Part shown: positions 1 through 7,739 of the stretch, piece after piece
Position numbering within the stretch: position 1 is the first letter of the stretch
How the letters are laid out: each line of letters starts with the position of its first letter
IMG/VR virus record: IMGVR_UViG_3300042876_000282
Location: 23,238 to 87,237 of that record
Reading direction: 5' to 3' (one strand)
Length of the DNA: 64,000 bases
Source: a virus
Notes under the pieces: generated by a model
Told to the model about the DNA's origin: nothing
The model's database searches: none
Seen by the model: the letters and a program-made list of their open reading frames with translations, nothing else
Made by a program: the position numbers and the translations under genes

Positions 1-17
1 ACAATCGCGCGCCGTTC

Positions 18-659
18 GTGGCGTTCGAGCCGGAAGCGGATGCGCGACGACGCTTCGATTTGTGGTGGATGGTCCCGAGGCTGAATCGCGACGAAGACAC
101 GACGCGCGATCTCTACAAGTTCCTCGCGATTTTGCAGGAAGTGGTCGACACCTTGCTCGCGGACGTCGACCGCTGGCCGGAGATCCTCGACGTCGACACC
201 GCCGCGGACGCGTACCTCGACCAAATGCTGATCGGGCTCGGGAACCCGTTCGCGTTCGACTTGTCGACGATCGACAAGCGACGGCTGATCCGTGTGCTCG
301 TCACGATGTACCGGCAGAAAGGGACGAAGGTCGGGATCATCAACGCGATCCGGTTCTTCGTCGGCGTCGAAGTCACGATCACGGCGTTGAACGACGAAGG
401 ATGGATCCTCGGCGAAGACGAGCTAGGGATCGACACCTACCTCGCGCCGTCGTCTTCGTTCGCGCTCTACGCGTTCGAGGTGAACTCGCCGGTGACTCTC
501 ACGGACGAGCAACGCTCACAGATCGATTCGATCGTCGACTACCTCAAGCCGGCGCATACTCACCACGTCCGAACGAACGAACCGACTCCGCCGGTGGTGA
601 TCGACCACGTCGAGCTTGGTCTCTCCGAACTCGGCGACGAGTTCACTCTTCACGCGTAA
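18..659 (+). CDS. Phage tail protein, P2 gpI / TIGR02242-like
   Basis: The 213-residue product resembles the phage tail protein family TIGR02242 (P2 gpI-like), which sits at the baseplate or tail tip. The support is the YLDQMLIGLGNPF segment near residue 70, the following RLIRVLVTMYRQKGTKVG segment, and a C-terminal stretch ending in YLKPAHTHH, typical of this family. The GTG at 18 has no clear ribosome binding site and the frame is open to the window edge, so the true start may lie upstream. It is followed after 12 bases by a fibre-like gene, the usual tail order. Family assignment rests on motif recognition only. Confidence 0.75.
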   Translation: MAFEPEADARRRFDLWWMVPRLNRDEDTTRDLYKFLAILQEVVDTLLADVDRWPEILDVDTAADAYLDQMLIGLGNPFAFDLSTIDKRRLIRVLVTMYRQKGTKVGIINAIRFFVGVEVTITALNDEGWILGEDELGIDTYLAPSSSFALYAFEVNSPVTLTDEQRSQIDSIVDYLKPAHTHHVRTNEPTPPVVIDHVELGLSELGDEFTLHA

Positions 660-671
660 GGAGCACGCATC

Positions 672-2978
672 ATGGATCGCAAAGATTTCTACTTTCGGCA
701 GAAGGTCACGGAGGCTGAACTCGATGCAGCGTTCGACGAGACCGAGGAAGCGATCGATCGCGTGTTCACGGACCTCGGGATCGTCGGAGTCGTCGCCGGA
801 CTCGACGTGACGCAACAGGTCTCGCCGAACATGACGGTGCAGGTCTCGGGGCCGGGCGTCGCGATCGATCAGAACGGGAGTCGCATCGCGATCGCGAGCA
901 CGCAGAACGTCGATCTCTCGGTCGACGAGTCGGCGGTCGCTACGACGGTGATCACGCCGGGCAACTCGAAGATCCTTTCGATCTTCGCAGAGTTCGATCG
1001 CGCGCTCTCGGATCCCCGCGTCGACGGCAACGCGGTCACGATCTACTACGAGCGCGCGGAGTCGTTCCGGCTGAACGTCGCGCAGGGCTCGGAAGCGGTG
1101 ACGCCGGTCGCGCCGGCGCTTCGTGCGGACGAGATCCTACTCGCGGACGTGACGATCACGTACGGCACGACGCAGATCACGAACGGCATGATCTCGACCG
1201 CGCGCCGCGAAGTCGTGTTCTCGATCTCGGACAACCCGCGATCGATCTCCGCGGAGTCGCTCGCGGATGCACTCGGGCAACTTCTCGGGTTCTACAACGA
1301 CCACGCGAGCGCGACGGCGGATCGCCACAACGCGACCGCGATCGACTACTCCGGCGGCGGTGCGTGGGCCGACGGTTCGACGAATCCCGCGGCTACGGTC
1401 GCGGCGCAACTCACGAAGATCATCGCGGACCTCGCGCCGACGACGGCGAGCGCGAGCGGTGCGCGGAAGATCGGGATCGAGCAACTCGCGGCGACGTGGC
1501 AGGACGCGAGCACGGTCGCGGCTGGCACGCTCTACGCGGTGATCAACGGCATCGTCTCGACGCTCGCGAGCACGACCGCGAGCGGGAGCGGCGCTCGCAA
1601 GCTCGGGATCGAAGCGCTCACGGCATGGGCGGACGGTACCTCGAACGGTGCGACCTCGATCTATTCGCGGGTCGCTGCGATCGTCACGGGGCTCGCGAGC
1701 ACGTCGGGCGGTGGGAGCGGTGCGGCGAAGATCGGGATCGATGCGATCGCTTCGTGGGCGGACGCGTCGGCGTTCTCCGCGGGCACGTTGCGCGCGACGG
1801 TCAACAAGATCGTGGCGGACCTCGCGGCGTCGACTGGCACGGCGAAGGTCGGCGGTGCGGCGGTGTCGAGCAGCGGTCTCTCGATCGCGGCGGGTACGCT
1901 CGCGACGCAGATCACGGCGTTGCTCGGTCTCTCGAACAACGGCTACGCGTTGCAGGTCGCGCGCATGGAACTCAAGTATGTTCCGACGACGACCCGCTAC
2001 TACGACGCGATCGCATACGGCAAGGCGACCGCGGTGGTCGTGGGAGCAAGCGGGCTCTTCGCGTATTCGAAGAACTCGGGCAACGGTGATTGGACCGAAG
2101 CGACGATCGGCGGAACTCCGACCCTGAGCGCGATGCGCTACGACTCGACGAACGACCTCTTCGTCGCGGTCGGTTCGGCGGGTGCGATCTACACCGCTCC
2201 GCCGTCGGCGTCGCTCACGTTCACGAGTCGCACGTCGGGCACGGCGAACGCGCTCACGGGGATCTTCGTCGGCGGACCGATTCGGCTGATCGCCGGCGGT
2301 GCGTCGGGCACGATCACGACCTCGCCCGACGGCGTGACGTGGACCGTCCGCACGTTCGGGTCTGCGAACTCGGCGGGGGTGCTCGGTGGTTCGGGGTCGC
2401 TTGCGGTCGCGAGCGATGCGACGAACGTCCGCACGTCCACCGATGGGATCACTTGGACCGCGCGATCGTTGACCAGCGGCATGACGACGAACGCGATCCA
2501 CTACAACGGAACGAACTACATCGTCGGGCAGGGAACGAACCTCACGACGGCGGGTCGGATCCACACGTCGCCGGATGGCGTGACGTGGACGCTGCGAGAC
2601 TCGCCGACGGATTGCGTGCTCTCGTTCGCGAGCAACGGCGCGCTCGTCGTCGCGGGATGCGCGGACGGGCTGATCAAGTATTCGACCGACTCCGGCGTGA
2701 CGTGGTCGACCGCGACGGTCCCGACTACCCCCACGCTCTCGCACGTTCGACGCGTCGAGTATGACTCGACGCGCGGTGTGTTCTTCGCGTTCGGCGAAGC
2801 GGGCGCGGTGCTGAAATCCCTCGACGGGATCAAGTGGGTGCTCGATCGCTACGACTCGAACTCCGGCGGGATCAACGCGTCGTGCACCGGCGACGGGCAG
2901 GTCTTCGCGCTGAACATCAGCGGGTACGGTGCGGCGTGGTACGGCACCGGAGCGACGGTCATCGGAACCGCAAGCTGA
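672..2978 (+). CDS. Tail fibre / receptor-binding candidate with beta-propeller
   Basis: A 768-residue structural protein. The N-terminal 200 residues look like a baseplate-attachment domain. Residues about 210-410 hold three degenerate repeats of roughly 50 residues, each with a TTASGSGARK-type turn followed by an IGIE or IGID segment and an alanine/tryptophan-rich part. The last 330 residues contain repeated Asp-box-like motifs (SPDGVTWT twice, STDGITWT, STDSGVTWS, SLDGIKWV), as in BNR/sialidase-type propellers. It follows a tail gene directly, with a ribosome site AAGGAG before ATG. Host recognition is inferred from position and fold; no enzymatic residues are recognised. Confidence 0.7.
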   Translation: MDRKDFYFRQKVTEAELDAAFDETEEAIDRVFTDLGIVGVVAGLDVTQQVSPNMTVQVSGPGVAIDQNGSRIAIASTQNVDLSVDESAVATTVITPGNSKILSIFAEFDRALSDPRVDGNAVTIYYERAESFRLNVAQGSEAVTPVAPALRADEILLADVTITYGTTQITNGMISTARREVVFSISDNPRSISAESLADALGQLLGFYNDHASATADRHNATAIDYSGGGAWADGSTNPAATVAAQLTKIIADLAPTTASASGARKIGIEQLAATWQDASTVAAGTLYAVINGIVSTLASTTASGSGARKLGIEALTAWADGTSNGATSIYSRVAAIVTGLASTSGGGSGAAKIGIDAIASWADASAFSAGTLRATVNKIVADLAASTGTAKVGGAAVSSSGLSIAAGTLATQITALLGLSNNGYALQVARMELKYVPTTTRYYDAIAYGKATAVVVGASGLFAYSKNSGNGDWTEATIGGTPTLSAMRYDSTNDLFVAVGSAGAIYTAPPSASLTFTSRTSGTANALTGIFVGGPIRLIAGGASGTITTSPDGVTWTVRTFGSANSAGVLGGSGSLAVASDATNVRTSTDGITWTARSLTSGMTTNAIHYNGTNYIVGQGTNLTTAGRIHTSPDGVTWTLRDSPTDCVLSFASNGALVVAGCADGLIKYSTDSGVTWSTATVPTTPTLSHVRRVEYDSTRGVFFAFGEAGAVLKSLDGIKWVLDRYDSNSGGINASCTGDGQVFALNISGYGAAWYGTGATVIGTAS

Positions 2979-2997
2979 ACCAACGCGAGGGGGCGAC

Positions 2998-3576
2998 GTG
3001 GACGCGAGCACGATCACGAGCACGGCGGCGAGCGCGAACCCTTGGGTTCTCGGGCTTGCGATCATCGGTGCGATCTTCGGCGCCGGCGGCTTCGCGGTGC
3101 AGATCGTGCTTTGGCTCCGCGCTCGAAGCGAGAAGCACGCGGAGAACGAGGGCAAGCGGATCGAATCGACGGCGGAGGTCGAGAAGCACGAGATCGACGC
3201 CGACCTCACGGTCAACGATCGGCTCTTGAAGCGGATCGAATCGCTCGAACGTCGGATGGATCAAGAGCGCGACTCGCATCGCGACGAGATCGATCGGATG
3301 AAGAGCGATCACGAGTCGACGAAACGCACGCTCGAAGGTCGGAACGACGAGTGCGAGCGGCGATACGACGCGCTCGAACGCGAGAACAAAGAACGCGAGA
3401 GCCGCGAGAAGGAACTCCGCGACGCGAACCGGCTGATCCTCTACGCGTATCAGAACTTGCGGAACGACCTCACCTCGATTCGGAAGCACGTCGACCGCAT
3501 CGAAGACGAGAACCGAAGGCTTCGCGACGAACTCGAACGACGAACGATCCCGGCTCCGACGCCGGGCGGAGGGTGA
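2998..3576 (+). CDS. Membrane-anchored coiled-coil protein
   Basis: A 192-residue protein with one hydrophobic segment at about residues 15-38, then a long, highly charged coiled coil rich in E, R, K and D to about residue 180, ending in a proline/glycine tail. The GTG start at 2998 is preceded by GAGGGGG, which is better than the in-frame start further upstream. It lies between the fibre gene and the amidase, so an inner-membrane spanin or lysis-associated role is possible. I do not recognise a family. Confidence 0.65.
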   Translation: MDASTITSTAASANPWVLGLAIIGAIFGAGGFAVQIVLWLRARSEKHAENEGKRIESTAEVEKHEIDADLTVNDRLLKRIESLERRMDQERDSHRDEIDRMKSDHESTKRTLEGRNDECERRYDALERENKERESREKELRDANRLILYAYQNLRNDLTSIRKHVDRIEDENRRLRDELERRTIPAPTPGGG

Positions 3577-3580
3577 CGGC

Positions 3581-4276
3581 ATGAAGGCGAGCGGGTTGAT
3601 CGTAGGTGGGCGAGTCGTCGACGTCGTCGCGGACGATGGCGGCAAGATCGAGTGCTTCAACTGGCACGATCACGGGATGCAGTTCAAGCCCGGCGACGGT
3701 GCGCGTCGTCGCGTGATCTCGAAGACGCCGCTCCGCAAGAAGGTCTGGCATTGGACCGGCGGCGAGGGGACGGCGCGCGCGCTCTTCCGCGTGCTCGACG
3801 GTCGCGAACTCGGGATCGAGACCGCGATCGATGCCGACGGCTTGCTCTGGCAGTTCGCCGATCCGATCGAGGTCGACACCTACGACGCCGGCCCGTGGAA
3901 TCCGGAGTCGTGGGGGACCGAGATCACGAACTACGGCTTCACGGGACCGGGGCGCTCGTCTCCGAACCCGAAGCGCGGGATGTACCGCACGACGATGAAC
4001 GGGCGGTCGCGCGAGTTCGCGCGGTTCTTCCCCGCGCAGATCCGGACCGCGCTCGCGCTGGCGCGCGCGGTGTCGAAGGCGGTGCCGACGATCGCGCTCG
4101 CGGTGCCGGTGGGCACGGATGGGAAGCTCTACCCCAACGTCGCGCCGCGTGACTTCCTGCGACGCTTCTCGGGGCACCTCGGGCACTACCACCTCACGGA
4201 CAACAAAGCCGATCCGGGGCACGATCTTCTCGGCGCGTTCCGTGCCGCGGGCTTCGAGGGCGCGAAGGTGGGTTGA
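3581..4276 (+). CDS. N-acetylmuramoyl-L-alanine amidase (endolysin)
   Basis: A 231-residue amidase of the amidase_2/PGRP fold, which cuts between N-acetylmuramate and the stem peptide of peptidoglycan. A WHWTGGEG motif near residue 57 supplies the first zinc histidine, and a C-terminal GHYHLTDNKADPGHD segment supplies the others and the catalytic region. There is no signal peptide, so release presumably depends on a holin from the small membrane proteins just downstream. The start at 3581 follows the previous gene by 4 bases. Confidence 0.85.
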   Translation: MKASGLIVGGRVVDVVADDGGKIECFNWHDHGMQFKPGDGARRRVISKTPLRKKVWHWTGGEGTARALFRVLDGRELGIETAIDADGLLWQFADPIEVDTYDAGPWNPESWGTEITNYGFTGPGRSSPNPKRGMYRTTMNGRSREFARFFPAQIRTALALARAVSKAVPTIALAVPVGTDGKLYPNVAPRDFLRRFSGHLGHYHLTDNKADPGHDLLGAFRAAGFEGAKVG

Positions 4277-4307
4277 CGACGACGGTCGCGACGGGCACGA
4301 TCCGATC

Positions 4308-4697
4308 ATGCCGGATTGGTTGCCTCACGTCGTCGAGCAGGGTTGGTCGTTCGTCGCGGTCGCGTTGCTCGTGTACCAGATCGGGGTCGCGTCGAAGGCG
4401 ATCGCGACTCGCTTCGGGTGGCGCGGTCCGGGGTCGTGGTACGACCTCACGCTCCGACTTCACCCGCTCGCCGGTGGCGCGCTCTTCGGGCTGATCCCGC
4501 TTCCGACGCTCGATGCGATCGACTCGATCGAAGGAACGGCTGCGCGCATCGCGGCGCGGTGCGGGTGGTTCCTGTTAGCCGGTGCGGTGTGCGGGCAGGT
4601 CTACGAGTCGGTGAAGTTCGGGAGCCGATGGCTTCAAGTGCGCGCGGGCATCCGCGCGACGATGTCGCCGTCGCAACCTCCGGACGGTGAAGCGTGA
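4308..4697 (+). CDS. Small membrane protein, holin candidate
   Basis: A 129-residue protein. Hydrophobic stretches lie at about residues 12-32, 48-65 and 82-100. The ATG at 4308 was chosen over upstream in-frame starts because those lie inside the amidase gene. Its stop overlaps the GTG of the next gene. Position immediately after the endolysin and the multiple membrane segments fit a holin, but holins share little sequence and none is recognised here. Confidence 0.6.
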   Translation: MPDWLPHVVEQGWSFVAVALLVYQIGVASKAIATRFGWRGPGSWYDLTLRLHPLAGGALFGLIPLPTLDAIDSIEGTAARIAARCGWFLLAGAVCGQVYESVKFGSRWLQVRAGIRATMSPSQPPDGEA

Positions 4698-5179
4698 AGC
4701 GGCTCGGCTTCCTTCGGTACGCGATCACGGCACCGAGCGATCTCGTCGCGGTGCTGATCGTGCTCTTCGTCCGCGCGGCATGGGGCTCGAAGCTCTCTCG
4801 CGAAGGCGGGTGTCTCGTCGTCGACCTCGATCCGAAGTCGTGGCCGATGCGGTCGTGGTACCGCGGATGGGGTGGCACCACGTTCGGGCACGCGATCATG
4901 CTCGCGCCGCTCGACCCCGTTCGACGCGCGGAGGTCTTCCACCACGAACTCGTGCACGTCGAGCAAATCGAGGCGCACGCGCTCATGGCGCTCGTCTACG
5001 CGATCCCGATCGCGGTGACGTGGCATCCGCTGGCGGGGCTCGCGGCGTGGGCGACCTCGTCGTGGATCTCGTATTGGTCCGCGGGGCTCGTCGCGGTGCT
5101 ACGCGGCGAGAGCTTCTATCACGGGAACACGAACGAGGAAGCGGCGTACGCGCAGACGCCGGGCGAGGGGGCACGATGA
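4694..5179 (+). CDS. Membrane protein with HExxH zinc-protease-like motif
   Basis: A 161-residue protein with a hydrophobic N-terminus (residues about 12-30), a motif FHHELVHVEQ near residue 80 that contains the HExxH signature of zincins, and further hydrophobic stretches after it. The conserved downstream segment NTNEEAAYAQ could supply a third zinc ligand. GTG start overlaps the previous stop by four bases. Similar small HELVHxxQ proteins occur in other phages and in toxin-delivery loci, but a function in this lysis cassette is unproven. Confidence 0.6.
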   Translation: MKRLGFLRYAITAPSDLVAVLIVLFVRAAWGSKLSREGGCLVVDLDPKSWPMRSWYRGWGGTTFGHAIMLAPLDPVRRAEVFHHELVHVEQIEAHALMALVYAIPIAVTWHPLAGLAAWATSSWISYWSAGLVAVLRGESFYHGNTNEEAAYAQTPGEGAR

Positions 5180-5352
5180 CGAAGAGCGAGAAGGTTCGAG
5201 CGGCGGCGGTTCTCGGAGTGCCGCTCGTGCTGGCAGCGCTGGGCGTGGTCTACGCGCCCGACCTCGACGCGAAGATGCTCACGACCTACGGCTTCGTGCT
5301 CGGACTCTTCGAGGGCGCGGTCGTCATGTCGTACGCGACGCGGCGGTCGTGA
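5176..5352 (+). CDS. 58-residue membrane protein
   Basis: A very small protein with two predicted hydrophobic segments (residues about 9-27 and 35-52) joined by a short polar turn containing PDLDAK. It overlaps both neighbours by four bases (ATGA, GTGA), so it is translated as part of the lysis operon. Two-helix hairpins of this size are typical of class II holins or antiholins, which makes it as good a holin candidate as the 4308 gene. Confidence 0.55.
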   Translation: MTKSEKVRAAAVLGVPLVLAALGVVYAPDLDAKMLTTYGFVLGLFEGAVVMSYATRRS

Positions 5353-5711
5353 ACGCGAAGACGTTCGGGATCGGTGCCGCGGTGCTCGCGCTCGCGATGC
5401 TCGTCGGGTTCGCCGGCGGTCGTTCGTGTTCGCCGACGACGCCGCATGTTCCGGACAAGCCGCTCCCGCCGGCGAGCATCGATGCCGGTGTCGCGGAGGC
5501 GCGGATCGATGACGAGCTACGGCGACGGCTCGACGAGATCGAGGGGCGCGTCGGTGAGATCGAAGCGGAGCAAGCGCGAAGGCGCGCCGGCTTCGCGAAC
5601 TCGCAACGCGCGGAGCTTGCGCGGGTGCGCGATGGTGGACGGGGGGCGGTGTCGGAATGGCTGAACGACTTCGATCGATCGCTGCAATCGGGTTCTTCGT
5701 CGTCGCCTTGA
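5349..5711 (+). CDS. Spanin-like protein, N-terminal membrane anchor
   Basis: A 120-residue protein with an N-terminal hydrophobic segment (residues 6-24), a cysteine at about residue 27 followed by a proline-rich stretch, then a charged helix (residues 55-85). The cysteine context GGRSC is a poor lipobox, so lipid attachment is doubtful. The last 55 bases overlap the start of the next gene in another frame, the arrangement often seen for Rz/Rz1 spanin pairs of Gram-negative phages. Confidence 0.5.
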   Translation: MNAKTFGIGAAVLALAMLVGFAGGRSCSPTTPHVPDKPLPPASIDAGVAEARIDDELRRRLDEIEGRVGEIEAEQARRRAGFANSQRAELARVRDGGRGAVSEWLNDFDRSLQSGSSSSP

Positions 5712-6124
5712 CGGCGGCGTTCGGCGTGCGAGCGCAGGAACCTCGGATCGTGTCTCTCGAACCGCGCGAGCCCGCGCCGTTCGCGGGGATGCTACTTCCC
5801 GACGACGTCGCGATCCGATGGCGGCAAGAGATCGAGCGATTGCGCTTCGAGCTTGATCTCGCGGCGCAACGCGCGGCGGCGTTGCAGGCGATCCACGCCG
5901 ACGAGATCTCGGCGCGTGACGCCGCGGCCGCGGAGCGGCTCCGACTCCGCGATGAACTCTGGACCGCGCGAGCGGAAGAACTCCGCGCGGCGGCGGCGGA
6001 CGCTCGACGAGAGCGCGACGCGGCGCGCCGGCGCGCGGGGCCGCGGTGGTGGCAGCGTCCGGGGCTATGGTTCGCGCTCGGTGCGGGTAGCGCTGGCGCG
6101 TTGGCGGTGGTTCTCTCACGGTAG
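5657..6124 (+). CDS. Secreted coiled-coil protein with C-terminal membrane helix
   Basis: A 155-residue protein with a signal peptide (cleavage likely after GVRA, residue 26), a PAPFAGMLLPDD segment, an Arg/Glu/Ala-rich coiled coil (about 50-125) and a C-terminal hydrophobic helix. Its start lies inside the previous gene, 55 bases before that gene's stop. A periplasmic coiled coil anchored at one end is what spanins need, but no lipobox cysteine is present, so a unimolecular spanin is not fully matched. Confidence 0.55.
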   Translation: MAERLRSIAAIGFFVVALTAAFGVRAQEPRIVSLEPREPAPFAGMLLPDDVAIRWRQEIERLRFELDLAAQRAAALQAIHADEISARDAAAAERLRLRDELWTARAEELRAAAADARRERDAARRRAGPRWWQRPGLWFALGAGSAGALAVVLSR

Positions 6125-6139
6125 GAAAGCAGGCGGGGC

Positions 6140-6355
6140 ATGGATTCGGTCAAGTTCGAGAACTCGTCGCACCTCACGGAAGCGACATACGACGCGGAGC
6201 GCTCGAAGCTCCGCGTGACGTTCCGCGGTGGTTCGTCGTACGTCTACGACGGCGTGCCGGCGGCGGTGTGGGAGGGGTTGATCGCGTCGCCGTCGGCGGG
6301 GAAGTTCCTCGCGGCTGAGATCAAGCCGGCGTACGCGTGCGAGCGCGTGTCGTGA
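6140..6355 (+). CDS. KTSC-domain protein
   Basis: A 71-residue protein resembling the KTSC domain: a small beta fold with the pattern Y-D-x-x-x-x-x-L-x-V-x-F-x-x-G-x-x-Y-x-Y-x-x-V-P (here ATYDAERSKLRVTFRGG followed by SSYVYDGVP), then a short helix and a KFL motif. KTSC domains occur in phages and beside lysyl-tRNA synthetases; their role is not established. It is preceded by AGGAAAGCAGG and overlaps the next gene by four bases. Confidence 0.75.
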   Translation: MDSVKFENSSHLTEATYDAERSKLRVTFRGGSSYVYDGVPAAVWEGLIASPSAGKFLAAEIKPAYACERVS

Positions 6356-6855
6356 CGACCTCCGGAGACGTCGAGAAGGCGAGTTCCGGCGATGGGGGCG
6401 GGGATGGTAGCGGCGACGACGTCACGCGCCGTCTCGCGGCGGAGGCTGGCGAGGCCGAGGTCGATGCCGAAGTCGTGGTCGCGGTGGTCGAGGGCGTCGC
6501 GCGGAGGATCTCGGACGTGATCGCGAACCGTGGCGAGACCTCGATCCGCGCGGCGGTGCTCGAAGCGCTCGAAGGCGAAGCCGGAGCGCTCGCGGTGCTG
6601 GCGTCGGCGTACGACGAAGGGCGAGAAGATGCGACGCGTGACGCGTTGATCGGGTCGCGCGTGCTCGACGCCGCCGACATCGATCCCGGATGGGGTGACG
6701 TCGACGGAGTCGGACTTCGGAAGACGATCCAACGCGAGACGAACGCGTGCGAGCGGTGTTCGCACGCGACGGTGTGCGTGGTCGCTCGCACGATCCCGCC
6801 GGAGTTTCTGATCGTGGTCTCGCGGTGTCTCGCGTTTGCCCCGCGGGCGGAGTAG
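6352..6855 (+). CDS. Unknown protein with C-terminal cysteine cluster
   Basis: A 167-residue product. The first 30 residues are glycine/aspartate-rich and low complexity, the middle is acidic and helical, and the end has a CERCSHATVC cluster and a further cysteine, suggesting a small metal site. The GTG at 6352 overlaps the KTSC stop by four bases; an in-frame GTG at 6337 is an alternative. No family is recognised. It is the last gene before the hairpin terminator. Confidence 0.55.
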   Translation: MTTSGDVEKASSGDGGGDGSGDDVTRRLAAEAGEAEVDAEVVVAVVEGVARRISDVIANRGETSIRAAVLEALEGEAGALAVLASAYDEGREDATRDALIGSRVLDAADIDPGWGDVDGVGLRKTIQRETNACERCSHATVCVVARTIPPEFLIVVSRCLAFAPRAE

Positions 6856-6865
6856 AATCGACTCC

Positions 6866-6940
6866 GACGCCGGCTCGAACGCGTCGCGGTCTCACCTCCC
6901 CCCTGCTACCGCGACGACCGAGCCGGCGTCACTTTTTCTT
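6866..6940 (+). terminator. Long hairpin terminator
   Basis: A 12-bp arm GACGCCGGCTCG at 6866 pairs with CGAGCCGGCGTC ending at 6930. Inside it a second arm GTCGCGGT pairs with ACCGCGAC. The run TTTTTCTT follows at 6933. This ends the lysis operon before the promoterless-looking spacer of the next gene. Confidence 0.8.
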
Positions 6941-6974
6941 GGTCGTCGTCGGCGACGTGGTAGTACGACCGCCT

Positions 6975-7694
6975 ATGGTTCGATTCGCTCTCGCTCGTGT
7001 GCTGACTTCGACGGCTCTTCTCGTGACGCTCTCGATCGGCGCAACCTACGACCGACCCGCGGCGACGGTGTCTCCGCCGGAGACACGCGCGGCGCCGAAG
7101 ACGGCTGAACGTGTCGAGCCGGTGCTGGTGGTGCCGGAGATCGCGACGCCGAAGACGCGACCGATCCCGGATTGTGCATGGACGCCGGCGGCGAAGGCGT
7201 CGCTCGTCGCGATGGTGCGGATCGAGTCGTCGTCGGGGAAGGATGCGGCGGCGATCGCGTGGACGATGACGCGACGCTGGCTCGGGCTGGCGCGGTTCCG
7301 CGGGCGATCGTTCGCGGACTACATCGTCGACACCTCCGCGCCGCTCCGCGCGCATCGTCGCGGCGAGTTCGAGTCGCTCACGGGTTATCAGGCGTGTGTG
7401 CTGGGAGTGCCACGGCTCGACGAGCGCGGTCGCGACGCGTGTCGGATCTTCGAGGGCGAGCGGAAAGCCGCGGAGGTGGGCGCGGTGCTCGACGCGTGGG
7501 CGGCGGGTGACGTTCCCGATCCGTGCGGGGGCGAGTCGTTCATGTGGTTCGCGCCGTGGTACCGCTCGACGCAGCGCACGCGAGTCGTCTCGTGCGGTGA
7601 CACCGCGAACCGCTTCCACACGTTGCCCGAGATCTCGCACGCGACGGTGCTCGAACGCGTGTCGACGCCGGTCGATCTGCGAACGTGTCGGTAG
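6975..7694 (+). CDS. Secreted protein, possible cell-wall hydrolase
   Basis: A 239-residue protein with a signal peptide (residues 1-23), a proline/threonine-rich linker, and a C-terminal domain of about 180 residues. The segment VRIESSSGKDAAAIAWTMTRRW places a glutamate before a helix in a way that loosely recalls SleB-type or transglycosylase cell-wall hydrolases, and four cysteines could form disulfides. This is weak similarity only. One copy of the 19-bp palindrome lies in the linker. It stands alone between the terminator and the helicase gene. Confidence 0.5.
   Translation: MVRFALARVLTSTALLVTLSIGATYDRPAATVSPPETRAAPKTAERVEPVLVVPEIATPKTRPIPDCAWTPAAKASLVAMVRIESSSGKDAAAIAWTMTRRWLGLARFRGRSFADYIVDTSAPLRAHRRGEFESLTGYQACVLGVPRLDERGRDACRIFEGERKAAEVGAVLDAWAAGDVPDPCGGESFMWFAPWYRSTQRTRVVSCGDTANRFHTLPEISHATVLERVSTPVDLRTCR
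7068..7086. repeat. 19-bp palindrome, copy 1 (perfect)
   Basis: GTGTCTCCGCCGGAGACAC is a perfect palindrome around a central C. It encodes VSPPET in the linker just after the signal peptide of the 6975 gene. Confidence 0.85.
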
Positions 7695-7739
7695 GTCGTT
7701 CCGTTCGGGTGCGGACGGCGGATGATAGGGGGGCCGGCG

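Noticed and set aside
1137-3215. Long open frames on the opposite strand of real genes
   Set aside because: In this very GC-rich DNA stops are rare in other frames; these products are arginine-rich and lack motifs, and the plus-strand genes are clear.
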